From the NCBI GenBank assembly GCA_941918925.1, contig OW799233.1:149264802-149328801 (forward strand): a stretch of DNA of 64,000 nucleotides. Reading direction: 5' to 3'. The stretch is from Phyto melanocephala (lineage: Eukaryota; Arthropoda; Insecta; Diptera; Rhinophoridae). Positions 33,419 to 45,287 of this stretch are shown here, in pieces (positions within the stretch are counted from its first letter, which is position 1; every line of letters begins with the position of its first letter). The notes beneath the pieces were generated by a model. The model was not told the origin of the DNA, did not search any database, and worked only from the letters and a program-made list of their open reading frames with translations. A program made the translations under genes and the position numbers.

Positions 33419-34170
33419 ACAAGTAAGAGCGCTATATTCGGCATTGCCGAATCTTATATACCCTTCACAACGTGTAGTCATGCAATAACAGTAGTTTGTA
33501 TCACCATTCATCCCATATGAAATACGTACATACATATATAAGAACAACCCATTTTAAAATTATAACTTTACGTATGTATGTTAAAAGAAAAAAAAAAATA
33601 AAAAAAAAATTTAAAAAAAAAATTAAAAAAAAAAATTTTTTTTTTTAAATAATTAAAATAAATATAATAAATATAAAACAAAAAAAAAATTAAAAAAAAA
33701 TTTAAAAAAAATATTAAAAAAAAAATAATAAATAATATATAAAATAAAAAATAAAAAAAATTTTTTTGGCTCAGCTGGAATTCGATGCCACGTTTACCCT
33801 TACCAGTATACCACGTTTGTATGTTTGTTTTTGTTGTAATGTTGTCTTTGTGAAAAAAAATTCGAGGTGGTCGTGGGTTTTTGCTTATATCTCAGTTGTT
33901 TATGCACCGATGTTTCTGATTTTCAATACCGATCTACTCCCGAATATTTCTGATATTTTAAACCTCACCCGGGTCCAAGCGATGTCGGGGGGCTTCAAAA
34001 AGTTGATTTGAACATACACACGGACAGACTGACAGAGCTTAATCGACTCCCCTATTCATAAGCTTTCAGAAAATATATACTTTATGGGGTCGGAAATGAA
34101 AATTGTAGAAATTTCACAAGGAATGACAAACCTATATATACCCTTTTTCACTGTGTGAAGGGTATAAAAA
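33419..34170 (+). repeat. Hairpin-headed dispersed repeat, A-type copy
   Basis: Same layout as 29388-30154: head with ATTCGGC-ATT-GCCGAAT hairpin, A-rich middle, 'ggctcagctggaattcgatg', and a tail ending 'gtgtgaagggtataaaa'. It lies about 210 bp upstream of the ADGF copy 2 start codon. Confidence 0.7.
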
Positions 34171-34382
34171 AAAAATATATAAATAAAAAAGTTTACTTCG
34201 ACCAGCAGTTACCTGATGAATAAATATGCCTTGGATTCAATATAAAAATTTATTAAATATGACTTGTTTCTTTGCAGTAACCAAAATATCAAAGTTGTAA
34301 TTACGTACACTTTTTTGCATATTAATGTGCTAGAGTCAACACATTCTAAAAGTAATAAGAAAGTAATCTTACTTTCAGGCCT

Positions 34383-37300
34383 ATGTTTTTTAAGATGCTA
34401 AACTTTAAACTATTCCTTATTACCAGCCTAATAACGATAATAACAGCTTTAAGCGCAAAACAGAATAAAAGTTCTTGTAAGTATTTTCAAATCGAAATTT
34501 TCAAAACCTGTTTCTAATTCAAATTTCACAGCCCTATTATCAGCTTATCACAATGATCGAAATACAATTATATTGAATGAAGAATTCTTAGCTACCGGTG
34601 GGAATGTTAAACTTACAAGAAAAGAATTAAAAGTGAATCATAAGTTTTTAGAACAAAAATATAAAGAGTTAAATGAAGGTATTCAATATTCCGACAAAAA
34701 TCCAGCTGGAATGCATTTCTTTAAGGCGAAGCATCTCATCGATCAAAGTAAAGTCTTTAAAATTCTACAAAAAATGCCCAAAGGTGCTTTGCTACATGCA
34801 TACGCCACAGCCATAGTGCCATCGAGGTGGGTAGTTAGGAATATTTTTTACATGGACGGCCTAATGAGATGTGAGAACAGAGATCACCTGAATATTTTAA
34901 CATTCCGTAACCATCCAGAAAGACACAACTGCGGTACCCAGTATGTGTATATAAATCAAGAACGTAAAAATGCTAAGTCGCGAAGACGATATGATCATAC
35001 TTTGGAGACATTTATAAATCTTTATGAAAACGAGCCCGCAGGTAAGTTTTAATGCTGTTGATGGAAAATTAAGAATTTGAAATTTTATTATTTATTTTTA
35101 TCTAATTGCAGTGGCATTTGATTCGACAAATACTGTCTACACTATATTTGAAAATATGATTACAACGTTAACGGATGCTTTACTCTACATAGAGGCGTAT
35201 CGTAAATACTATAGGCAAATGTTGGTAGAGCTGTACAACAATAATATCATGTATGCTGAAGTTCGTGTGAATTTTAATCAGGTTGGTATTTACCACAATA
35301 GTTAAGGTCATGTCAGATAGAACTTTTGCTTCGCGTTGCGTTAGAAATTCGCTTTGACATTAAAGATGAAATAGCCGTTCTTATATGAAACTTAGCTTAC
35401 AGTTAACCAACTCTCACCTTTTACGTGCTTTGACAATCTATACTTGCAAACTTTATTCGTAAACAAACAATGCGTAAGCGTTGTCAAAGTTTTCATTGTG
35501 ACATACACCTTTAGGTTAGGTTAGGTTGAAAAGATGGGGGAACTAAAAGCCCAAATCCATGACAGGTATACACTTATGCCCAATTGGCATGTTGTGCGCT
35601 CCATGTGGGAAACGGAATTACCAAATAAAAACCATAATCAAAATTTCCCAATAAATATCGGACTAGCCCAAGAACTCAGTCCTCTCAATGTAATTCCTTA
35701 TGGATTTCTAGTTCGAGTTCCCCAGGTACTCCAAATTTGTCATAGTATCCACTGTAAAATTCTCGCGTCTAATATGCCCAAACGCAGGACAATGACAGAG
35801 ATAGTGTATCAAAGTCTCTTTTTCTTCCTTGCATGCTCTACATGTCGTTTCCTTAGAAAACTCCGTATGACCTGTAATCACACTGGTTAGTCTCCTTAGT
35901 GTTGGTCTACTTAATCTAAGAATTTGCTTTGATTTCCCAAGATTTGGGTCACCCCATAGTATTTTTGTCACTTTACCGATATCAGTGCCTTGTCATTTTC
36001 TGTCATGTTCCTCCGTCGCCCAACATTTAAGTTCATCTTTGAATCGTTTAAGGGGTTCAGTGTTCTCCAAAGTTATAGTACTCCGAGGAGCTCCCATTTT
36101 GGATAATTTGTCGGCTTTCTCGTTTTCGATTAGCCCGTGATGGCTTGGTATCCATATTATCTCCAGATGTTCACAATTTTCATATGAGTTTATCTCACTC
36201 TTGCATTGCAAAACGTTCCGGGATTCAACTTTCTCCTTTCTCAATGTCTTGATCACTGATTGGTTATCCGTAAAGATACGAATCAAAGCTTTGCTATTCG
36301 TTTCCTTTATCCATGACATACACCTTTACTCTCTTTACTGTCAAAGTTAGAAATTTCACACAAAGCGACGAAGTTTTATCTGACATGGCCTTTAGTGTTT
36401 AATTTGAGTTATCACTTTTTTATTTATTTTTATTCAATTTCAATTCAAATACCTTTATAGTTGTATGACCTTAACGGTGAAATTTACTCCATTGAACAAA
36501 GTTTTGAGGAACTGATCGATATAGTAGAGGATTTTAAACGTAAAAATTCTGGTTTCCTGGGTATTAAAATTATATATTCGGTCTATCGTAGTGCCGACCC
36601 CTCAATAGTACGCAAACATTTTGAAGCATTTGAGATATTAAGGTAAGTTTTGATATGTAATAACGACCACCAATATTGTATAGTACATAACTTTATTACT
36701 TGATTACTTGCGTGCCGCACGAAAAAAAATATTTGTAGAAAAACTAGAAAGACTGTTTAAGGGGTTTGAAAAAATACACAATATACACAAGTATTTTTTT
36801 TTTAATAAAAACTTCAAAATACCCATTTGTTTTTAGTAAAACTTAAGGATCTTGTACATTTTTAAGCAAAATATCTGTAGCAATAAGGAACTGTTTAAAA
36901 TTTTTAAATTGTGAGTATGAGCATAGCTAGAGCATGATATCTTCTTACATATACGAGATATCAATTAACAAAATACGAATTTAGAGAAAAAATTTGAAAA
37001 TTTTTCATCCAACGTTATATGTATAAAAGGTGGCCTTTAAAGAAGGCGTGTCTATTAATTTTCAGTTATTAAGGCTATATTTATATAAAAAAACACACAC
37101 ACAAGCTTACGGCATTTCAACATAAGGTGGTACTTCTATTATTTATGTCCATTAATTTCCAAAAAAGTACTAAAAACCAAAAATTAAGGTTATACTTCAA
37201 TTATATTTACACGATGCTATAATGCAAGCGTTGCAAGCAAATGCTGCACAGCGACGTCTAACAAGGAATTTGTATACCCTTCACATGAGGGAATACAGAA

Positions 37301-40161
37301 ACGAACTCTTATTTTTGAAAATGTGGCAAGTTGTGGTTTATTAGTGATTGTGGACATTGTGAAATCTTCTTCTTGCTCTTTACTGAAAAAAGCAGCTAAC
37401 GTCAACCTATTTGCCATTCTTGTTAGTTTTTTAAAATTTCTCAAAACTTTGAAATACAGAATAAAGGCCTTTGTAAAGTTCAACGAACTGCATTTGTACA
37501 ATCGAAATCTACTAGAACACCTTTTGTTGGAGATGAGTTAAAGTTGTTTTCCGTGGCTTTATACTTGACCAAATCATACGTTGTTTAAATCATTTTCTGA
37601 TATGTTTCCCGATTTGGAGCTTTTCCAAAATTCATCACGGAATCTTCGTGATCAATCATAAACTAGTTCTGCAAATCTTAATATCCTCTCGGAAGACTTC
37701 GTAAATCGGGTTATTGAGTGGAACTACCTACAACCATTTTCGCCTTAATTAAGATGGTTTGTTGAATACAACGGAACACCATATTGCGATATGCATTATG
37801 GGTATGGTTCCCTGGTTATGTCTTACAAAAGGGTTTAATTAAACGAAACAAGTAAAACGATTCAGAACGATAACCTTTAAACGTCGGAATTTTTTCAATA
37901 AAAGTATAATTAGAAATTGATAATTCGTTCTGTCGATGGATTTTGCTACGTTGATACCAAATATACTCCCGAATCCATTTTTTTAACACCTTTTCTCATT
38001 TCTGGCAAATGAAACGCTGTGGAATTAATTTATGTATGTGGTTGTTTTGTTGCAGCCAAAAACAAAAATGTATGCCACACTGTCTTTTATTGTATTTTAT
38101 AAAACTCAAAAATTTTAAATTTTTGTGTTAACAATTTTACAATTGTAGATTTTTTACAATTTTTGCATATTAATTATCAGAATGACAGATGATAAAAACA
38201 TGTTAAGTATGTCAGTCAGTCAGTCTTTTAATAATTTTATAGTGTTAATTTTCTAAAATACTATTTTTTTGTGTGTAGAATTGAGAAATTAAATTATCTA
38301 ATGGTGGCGTATAATGAAAATAAAATCTAGCGGAAAATTGTGGCATTCATAGTGATCGAAATTATGAAATTTTTATTAGAATCTGTATAGAAAAAGCAGC
38401 CAACAGCTGCAAAGAAAATAAATCGAACGTTCGAGTAAAATTGTGTCGTAATTTCGTTAATAAAAAATAATATGGCACATTTTGCTTTCTGTTAAAATGA
38501 ACAAGGCAAATTAATAAGGTACTCGTATTCAATTAGCTGATTGTTTTTTTTTTCTAAATACAATTTATCAAACTTGCCAACTTTTTTTAATAATATGTCT
38601 GCATCTGTCAAACTTAATTTTTTTATTATACCCGCCACTGAAAAAATGTTGGGGGTATATTCATTTTGTCATTTCATTTGTAACACATCGAAATATCCAT
38701 TTTAGATCCTATAAAGTATATACATAATTTCTGACTCCTGATTTCATTTTATTACGATGTGTCTATGTCCATCCGTCTGCGGAAAGCACAATAGAGCTTG
38801 AACCAATAACGCTAGGTGGATTAAATTTTGCCAGAATGTTTCTTATACACAAGGTTTGTTTGGTATTAAATATGGGCTAAATCTGAGTATTAGGAAGAGA
38901 GTTATAGCTCGTCATGCAAGAGTAGATCAAGAAAACAATGTCCTTCCAACATCGAATAAAAAGCAATTGTGTTAAAATATACATTGTGTCAAAATATACA
39001 TTCGTATATTTCCTGGTATACAAATTTAAAGTAGAAATAAAAAGTTATTCAAAAACTCGCAAAGAAAACGTGTTTGGTGTGGAACATTTTTGAAGCGAAA
39101 TCAGCCAGAAAAGCGGTAATCATAACTTGTACATACTATATTTGCCACCACATGATAATATGCAAAATTTTTCATAAAAACAAATTATCTGTCTAATGTA
39201 TATCGCTGGTCAGAAGTAGAAAGGCCCTTAAACAAATAATTGTAACTCTACAGCAGAAGACAAAAACGTAACAGAAACTGTTTATTTATAATGTAACTTA
39301 TATTATTAAGTTGATTAAAAACCCGTTATTTTTTATACCATTGCATTAAATTTGTGCGTCGAGTTGTATTTGTGCGAAATGTATTGAAATCAAAAATTAG
39401 GTGCTTTTTCTTTAAAACCATTATTATAGAAATTTATAAAAATTTCTATTTAAAAATATTGATATGCTCCTTCGCAACTAACTTCTGTACAATAACTATT
39501 TTTCTTTTCAGCTTACGTTATCCTCAATATGTAATTGGATTTGATTTGGTTGGATACGAAGATAAAGGAAACCCCTTACTTAGCTTTGCAAAATATCTGG
39601 TCAACAAATCGAATTCAACCAATTTTTTCTTCCACGCAGGAGAGACTAGTAGGTCTTAATTTGCCTTTAAAATTTAATCAATCTAAAAACACCTCTTTTT
39701 CCGCAGATTTATATGGCTCCTCTACAGATTTAAACCTGGTCGATGCAGTACTTCTAAAGACGAAACGTATTGGTCATGGTTTTGCCCTTATGAAGCATCC
39801 GATACTTTTAAATGCTGTTAAGAATAGGAACATAGCAGTGGAAGTTTGTCCCATTTCAAATCAGATATTTCATTTAGTATCGGATTTACGCAATCATCCA
39901 GCAACTTTTTTCATCTCACAAAATATACCCATGGTAATAGGTAGCGATAGTCCCGGCTTTTGGAACGGCAATGCATTGAATTATGATTTCTATTATGCAA
40001 TTATGAGTTTGGCACCAAATTATGCCGGCCTAAAGGTTCTTAAACAACTGGTGTGGAATTCTATTACATACTCGATGTTATCGGATATTGAAAAAAATCG
40101 GGCATATGATATGCTGATACAGAAATGGCAATATTTCTTAGATGAAATTTTGTTAGAATAA
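34383..40161 (+). CDS. Adgf: ADGF/ADA2-family secreted protein, copy 2 (zinc ligand lost)
   Basis: Exons read as 34383-34476, 34532-35041, 35112-35281, 36461-36642, 39512-39648 and 39707-40161; 515 residues, all joins GT/AG and in phase. The signal peptide is about residues 1-22 (LITSLITIITA). Family motifs: ATGGNVKLTRKE, AGMHFFKAK, MPKGALLH. The metal-binding pair reads His120-Ala-Tyr122, so the second His is replaced. HAGE is intact (His360, Glu363), as is KRIGHG (His388). The Asp-Asp-Pro motif reads Ser444-Asp445-Ser446-Pro. With three of four zinc ligands left, activity is doubtful but not excluded. Exons 1, 3, 4 and 5 have exactly the lengths of copy 1. Intron 3 is enlarged to 1179 bp by a MITE plus LINE; intron 4 is 2.9 kb. 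A splice acceptor at 34377-34378 lies four bases before the ATG, suggesting a non-coding exon upstream. Confidence 0.93.
35305..36391. mobile_element. MITE with TTA target duplication, carrying a nested LINE
   Basis: Imperfect inverted ends of about 60-70 bp, starting AGGTCATGTCAGATAGAACT at the left and the complement of AGGCCATGTCAGATAAAACT at the right. TTA lies on both sides (35302-35304, 36392-36394). The LINE insertion 35514-36313 splits it. Without that and its duplication the MITE is about 270 bp. It sits inside intron 3 of ADGF copy 2. The TTA duplication suggests PIF/Harbinger. Confidence 0.7.
35514..36313 (-). pseudogene. RNase H-type LINE, 5'-truncated 3' end
   Basis: Minus strand: an RNase H segment (ALIRIFTDNQSVIKTL, EIIWIPSHHGLIENEKADKL), then a C-terminal Cys/His motif (TCRACKEEKETLIHYLCHCP), then a 3' end running into CAACCTAACCTAACC at 35514. 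A 15 bp target duplication, TGACATACACCTTTA, flanks it (35499-35513 and 36314-36328). The RNase H after a reverse transcriptase places it with I/R1/LOA-type clades. The reverse transcriptase itself is absent. It lies in intron 3 of ADGF copy 2, antisense to the gene. Confidence 0.85.
36643..39511. other. Intron 4 of ADGF copy 2
   Basis: Mostly AT-rich. About 38634-39010 contains a diverged dispersed repeat: 'ttatacccgccactgaaaaa', 'gggggtatattcattttgt', 'atgtccatccgtctg', 'aatgtccttccaacatcg'. It recurs in reverse at about 50900-51220 and 55140-55390. About 38340-38455 resembles the interior of the 26092 MITE. It ends in a normal acceptor, 'tttttcttttcag'. Confidence 0.55.
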
Positions 40162-40582
40162 TTGTTTACAGTGGATACAACAACAAGTTTACAAAGCCAA
40201 GTGCATACAAAATCTTTTTTATTTATTTATTTTGTATATGAATTATCATGTAAGTTGGATTTCAAAGTACTAAGAGAATAACAGTAAAAAATATTTAAAA
40301 AAACTAAAACAACTTGTTGGTAGTCTCGTCATTTTATCGATAATTAATATGGTTTCCATTAAGGACTTTACAAGACTATTTTCAAATAAAACGCCAGCCA
40401 TTTCAGATATTTCGAAAATATTTTTATGGCTTGAAACACAATCAAAACTAGGATACACACTTCGATGAAAAGGTTCGCTGATTGTCGTTCAATATTGGCA
40501 CTGAGCTTTTCTTAGCTTGCTTGTAACAATAACTCGATTAAACGTCTAAGGTTATTGTATTACACGATTTTTCGATGCAATT
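40162..40582 (+). other. 3' untranslated/intergenic sequence after ADGF copy 2
   Basis: AT-rich. No clear AATAAA close to the stop and no gene I can support. Confidence 0.45.
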
Positions 40583-40592
40583 CGTTTATCGA

Positions 40593-40935
40593 GGGAGTGC
40601 CACATAATTTCCAAAATCAAAATCTCCAAACACAAAATCCCCAAGAAAAAAACAAAAAACCAAATCAAAATCCACAAATACAAAATCCCAAAACACAAAA
40701 TCCCCAAATACAAAATCCCCAAATTTTTTAAAGAGAGTGTCACAAAATCCCCAAATACAAAATTCCCAAATTTTTACGATATTACCTAATTTTAATGTAT
40801 TTTACACAGAAAATGTAGATTTTGTGTTTGGGGATTTTGTGTTTGGGAATTTTGTGTTTGGGGATTTTAATTTGGGGATTTTAATTTGGGGATTTTGATT
40901 TGGGGATTTTGATTTTGGAAATTATGTGGTACACC
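40593..40935. mobile_element. Foldback element with 10 bp target duplication (MULE-like)
   Basis: Inverted arms share CCACATAATTTCCAAAATCA (about 40600-40627, complement at 40903-40929). The left half is a run of direct CACAAAATCCCCAAATA-type repeats and the right half its inverse. CGTTTATCGA is duplicated at 40583-40592 and 40936-40945. The long foldback arms and 9-10 bp duplication suggest a Mutator-like or Foldback element. No coding. Confidence 0.7.
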
Positions 40936-40945
40936 CGTTTATCGA

Positions 40946-41900
40946 ATTAAGGTAAGTCGATTAGTATACGCAATGCGTGGATTGTGACACCAAAAGTTGT
41001 CAGAACCGACTTATGAACAGGTCGAAAAACCGGTATTATTATATTTATCCGGGTTTTAACCGGTTTTTTAAACTTCTCGGTTTTCAAATTATTTGTGAAA
41101 CCGGTTCCTTCGTCTCGATTTATTCGACAATATAAACAACTTTTGTATTACAATTATTATTCTGGATGAGTCAGAATAATTTCGCTAGGCATCAAAAGTT
41201 TAAAGAATGGTATCTTCTATTTGTCGGCTCTGCGTGGGCCGGCATGCTTTCTCTAGTACTCGTGGGAAATTTTTAAATGGAAACAATAATGAAGACTTTA
41301 ATTGACAATAAAGCTTCGAAAAAGGTGGAGAGGATAATCCCTAAGAAAATTCTAGTAAGATCAGACCAATAGATTAAACTTTGCATGCATGTCAACTAAA
41401 TTTGCACCATAGCAAAGCAGTTTCAGTGATGATATGGAAAACGTATCCTTGCTTATGTAGGTGGCTGAGAACATGTATACTGGTACGTAATTATATAAGG
41501 AGAGTGTGGAAAACGCATTTTTGCTCACCGAATCTTGCGGTGTTAATAATAGGCAGTGATTCTGGATCGTTTTTGGTGGTATCGGCTTATCTATCCTACA
41601 ATACACTAGACTGCCGTCCCTAACGAATGTAAAATATCTGGTGAATTTATGTATGGTGATAGGTATGGAACTTGCTAAGTTACAACTAATAGCTTTGTAT
41701 AGGGCAGTACGGATGATAACCACAGGGAGTTTGTGAATCATCAGAATATACTAGTTCTGAACAAGGTGTTAAACCTGGATGAGATATTTCTTGGATTTTG
41801 TTGGTTGTCTTGGAAACATTTCGATGGAATGAAAGGTAAATAGGCTAGTTTTTCTTTTGAAAGAGGAACTAACCTGAGTCCAAGTTTTTTCGGTTAACCA
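40946..41900. other. Intergenic; small hAT-like MITE fragment
   Basis: About 41030-41120 carries 'ttttaaccggttttttaaac' and 'gtgaaaccggttcc' of the ACCGGTT family. From about 41380 onward the sequence may be degenerate LINE, but no motif can be read until 42095. Confidence 0.4.
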
Positions 41901-41922
41901 GACAAAATTTTTTCTGTTATAT

Positions 41923-42480
41923 GTGGATGTCTTGGAGGAGAATAAGCTGAACCTTAGACCATTGCGTGGATGCCAGCAAGCAAAGAGTTCCGGAAGATAT
42001 ACTACTGTCCTGAATAAAATAGTGATTTTTAGTGGAAATTTTGATTTGTCCAGCAAATCTCAGGAATTAATGAACCAGGATTCTGAAATAGTTGTCAAAG
42101 GTTGTTCACAGGGAGACGTTTTATCACCTTTGCTGTGGCTTCCTCAAGAGACTGGAGGAAATGAGTGTACATACGATAGGGTATGCCGATAATATGGCAA
42201 CTGTGCTTGATCGTAACTTAATGGAGACTATTTAAGGCTATATGAGACCGACCTTAAGGGTAACCGAGGCATAGTGTTCTGAACAAAACCTATTTTTTTC
42301 ACACGAAGAAGAAGGGGCATGATGCTTGAATCCTTCATGAATTCTGGAACCGAAATCAAAGATAAAATATCTAGGAATAATGGTGGATACGAATTAACTC
42401 GGAAAAAAAATTTTGCACTAGTGTAAATGGGTTTGCGGATAAAAGTGAAGAATCTCTTTGATGGCTGCACATTGATATTA
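41923..42480 (+). pseudogene. Degenerate LINE reverse transcriptase (R1/LOA-like)
   Basis: Reads KGCSQGDVLSPLLW at about 42098-42139, then in another frame IGYADNMATVL (the catalytic YADD box, here YADN) near 42178-42210, and KYLGIMVDTN near 42368-42397. Several frameshifts and stops. The QGxVLSPLLW form is typical of R1/LOA-type reverse transcriptases. A second fragment of the same type lies at 63494-64000. Confidence 0.65.
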
Positions 42481-43667
42481 CAGAGTTATGATGAGAGCAA
42501 AAGATGGATGTTGTTAAAAAAATTTATTGCTTGAGTATATAGCAGCAATGCTAAGATTGAATTTATTCATAAGAGATCTGTGGCAATATTCAGTGAACCA
42601 GAATAGCCCTGGATTGGTGCGAAAAAAAAGCTTTTCAATGAGTAAACTCTTTAAAGCTGCAAGAGTGGATGGAAAAGACATGCTCGTAAGCCGCTAAAAG
42701 GGTAAATGGCAGAGGTTCAGTACAAAAAAAAACTAAAATTTTATCACAGTACGACAACTGCGTTGGTAACGGGAAATCGAAGTTTCATATATCATCTTAA
42801 GGGACAGTAAAGGCCCACAAGAGGCATACATTAGGTTTATATATAACCTCAGTCTGAAACAGATGTTGGCGAATACAAAGAACTGTATGATGATCGTTGT
42901 CGGCAATCACCAATACTATTTTCTAGTCAAGAATAAACGCTGGTGATGACGTGGTACTCATTATAGGAAGGGTTGCCGATCAGTAACCTTGAAATAACTG
43001 GGAGACAAAAGGGGTCACAAAGGAACACAAAATAGTAGTGTAGATCCCTACAAATATTGACATACAATATTGTTTCACTTTACAAATTTTAAACGAAATT
43101 TTACTTTTCTTCTTAACTCAAGTTAAATAAAATACAATAAAACATAATTGTATTGTTTAGCTTTAAGAATAAACACGGAAAATTAAAAAAATTAGAGCTA
43201 TTTGTGTATTTTTCTATATTTAGTGTTTTTTTATTAATTAGGCAGTTGTTTGTTTAAAATTGTTTTTAAAATCAATTGTCTTTTTTTCCTTTTAATTTTT
43301 TATGAAATTATATGGTGAACGTTATACATATAGATATTTTGAAATTCGTTGTCAAGGGCGCGAATTATCAGTTTCTTAATAATATTAAACAATTAGCTTT
43401 CAATTTCCAATTAAAAAATAAACATTACAACTTTAAAAATTTTTATTTCATTTGACTGTTTTTTCAATTATCTGCAATTTATTTATTTTGTTAAATTTGA
43501 ATTTGTTTCATATCACATACATAAATGTATACTAATTAAATCAAAACTGTAGTATAACTTGTAATCCGCAGCTTTAAGTAAGCCGTTGCTTCTATAAAAT
43601 TTTAGGAAAATAAAATTCTTTTAACATTAAACTCATACAAATTCAAATGTACTATTTATTTTGCAAC
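42481..43667. other. Degenerate LINE 3' part and AT-rich intergenic sequence
   Basis: Up to about 43030 the sequence is less AT-rich and probably continues the LINE remnant. I can read no domain with confidence. After that it is AT-rich with nothing seen. Confidence 0.4.
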
Positions 43668-43670
43668 TTA

Positions 43671-43799
43671 TGTGCTGTTTTTACAAGCCGATTGAGTGAT
43701 TGTCTTAGACGATTTATGTGTAATTTGTTTTTGTTACAATAACAATGTACACATAATTCGTCCAAGACAATCACTCAATCGGCTTGTAAAAACAGCACA
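43671..43799. mobile_element. Snap-back MITE, 129 bp near-perfect palindrome, TTA target duplication
   Basis: Two 52 bp arms starting TGTGCTGTTTTTACAAGCCG pair with only two mismatches around a ~25 nt loop. TTA is present on both sides (43668-43670, 43800-43802), typical of PIF/Harbinger. A transcript would fold into a long hairpin. Confidence 0.8.
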
Positions 43800-43802
43800 T
43801 TA

Positions 43803-44485
43803 ATGAAATTAGAAAGTGATAATCATGGCATTTTTCGCGATAAAACTAACTTCGGCTTATTTGACAGATGTTGTACATAAGTTATTCAAATAAGCCTTCA
43901 ACAAACCACAAATATTTTTTAATATGGCAGTAAAATTTTGTATAAATAATGAATTTTTAACACATTTAATTACAATATCTACAACTTCTAATTATTTTAT
44001 TACATAGCTTTTACTGTTGTAAATTTATAAACCCTTTGCAGCCGGACGAAACTTACAAGATTTACCACTTTATTCACGCGTTCTATCTCAGCCAGAATTT
44101 GGAAAATCCGTTTGGTGAGTCTTCTAGAAGCACTTTTGTTGCTCAAAAACTGAATAATCACTTACACGATCAAAAAAGGACTCGAAATTGATTCGCGCTA
44201 ATGGGCAAAAGGAGTTCAATTTAAAATACAATTACAAATTGTTTAGCACTCGCAAGTTAATTATTCAGACGTTTAAAATGTGACTTTTATTCCCGTTATT
44301 ATTAACATATTTTTCTCATATGGAAGATTGAAAAACGCTTAATCAAAACAAATCATGCAGGTGTTTGAAAAGTGATTATAATTATGCATTTTATGATTAT
44401 GAATGCTTAAGATAGAGTGACAAAAAGAAAACGTACAGATTAGAGCTAATGTTAATTTTAATGTACAATCAATTTATGATATAAA
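43803..44485. other. AT-rich intergenic sequence
   Basis: No gene, no repeat ends that I could pair. Confidence 0.5.
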
Positions 44486-45287
44486 AAGGGTGGTTAAATT
44501 TTATGGTCCGATGTTGAATGTGAACCACACCTAAACCTTAAGTTTTTTTTCTGCATTTCATTTGAAATTTCTCAATTTCAGATTAACTCAATTTGAACCA
44601 TGGAAAGATACACAATCGAGCACCGCGTTAAAGTTATTCAGGCTTATTATGAAAATGGGCGTTCAAATCAAAATGTATTTCGTGCACTTCGTGATTCGTT
44701 TGGTAAACATAATCGTTCAAATTTGTCCACAATCGGGAGAACTGTGAAAAATATTTCAATTTCAGCAAAATAAGTCTGTATGAAATGTGGAAATATCTGT
44801 GAATGCCTTCTTAGTTCGTTGAACGGAAAACATTGCTGTTTTCGCGATAGTCAACCTCGACTCATCATCGTGCCCAACAATTGAACATCAACATTGTCAT
44901 TGGAAGTTTGGACCAAGGCGAATTCAATAAGGTGAACTTATTAGATCAGCTGATAATCAGCTGTTGCCTACTTCTAGGGACCACTTGTCAAATTTTTGTG
45001 TATTTTTGACATATCGTTTTGTTTTACACTAACAAAATACACGTTTGTATTTTTTCACTTTGTAGTTGTTTTAGCGACGAGTTCACCTTATTGAATTCGC
45101 CTTGGTTTGGACCATCGGATGGAGGCGTGTCGCCGAGGTCGCGGCGGCCATTTGGCCGATATTTTGTTTCATATATAATTGAACCATACCAATATTATCA
45201 TAATAAAAAAAAAATCCAATAAGTTCTTAAATACGTTGTGTTTTATTCAAAATCAACATCGGCCCTTAAAACTTAACCCCCCGTTAA
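44486..45287 (+). mobile_element. Mariner deletion derivative with a nested MITE
   Basis: Left end GGGTGGTTAAATTTTATGGT and right end the complement of GGGGGGTTAAGTTTTAAGGG. The frame from 44600 reads MERYTIEHRVKVIQAYYENG then RALRDSFGKHNRSNLSTI, the helix-turn-helix of the DUF4817-type mariner transposase, and then breaks. The catalytic domain is deleted. The remainder is shared base for base in outline with 58312-58930, apart from the MITE at 44913-45105. Confidence 0.8.
44913..45105. mobile_element. 193 bp MITE with perfect 26 bp ends, TTTGGA duplication
   Basis: Ends start CCAAGGCGAATTCAATAAGG at the left and give the exact complement at the right, 26 bp identical. TTTGGA flanks both sides (44907-44912, 45106-45111). 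The empty site is seen in the sister mariner copy at 58312-58930 ('atttggaccatcggg'). Superfamily unclear. A shorter relative is at 49558-49638 and a single end at 28382. Confidence 0.85.

Noticed and set aside
37217..37541. Overlapping frames in intron 4 of ADGF copy 2
   Set aside because: No domain recognised on either strand and no repeat ends; left as intron.
39535..39660. Alternative protein reading through intron 5 of ADGF copy 2
   Set aside because: The 58 bp intron happens to stay open in another frame, but that frame loses the HAGE motif seen in the sister genes. The spliced form matches copies 1 and 3 exactly in exon length.
41361..42056. Minus-strand open frames opposite the LINE remnant
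   Set aside because: No recognisable motifs. The plus strand carries the reverse transcriptase blocks a little further on.
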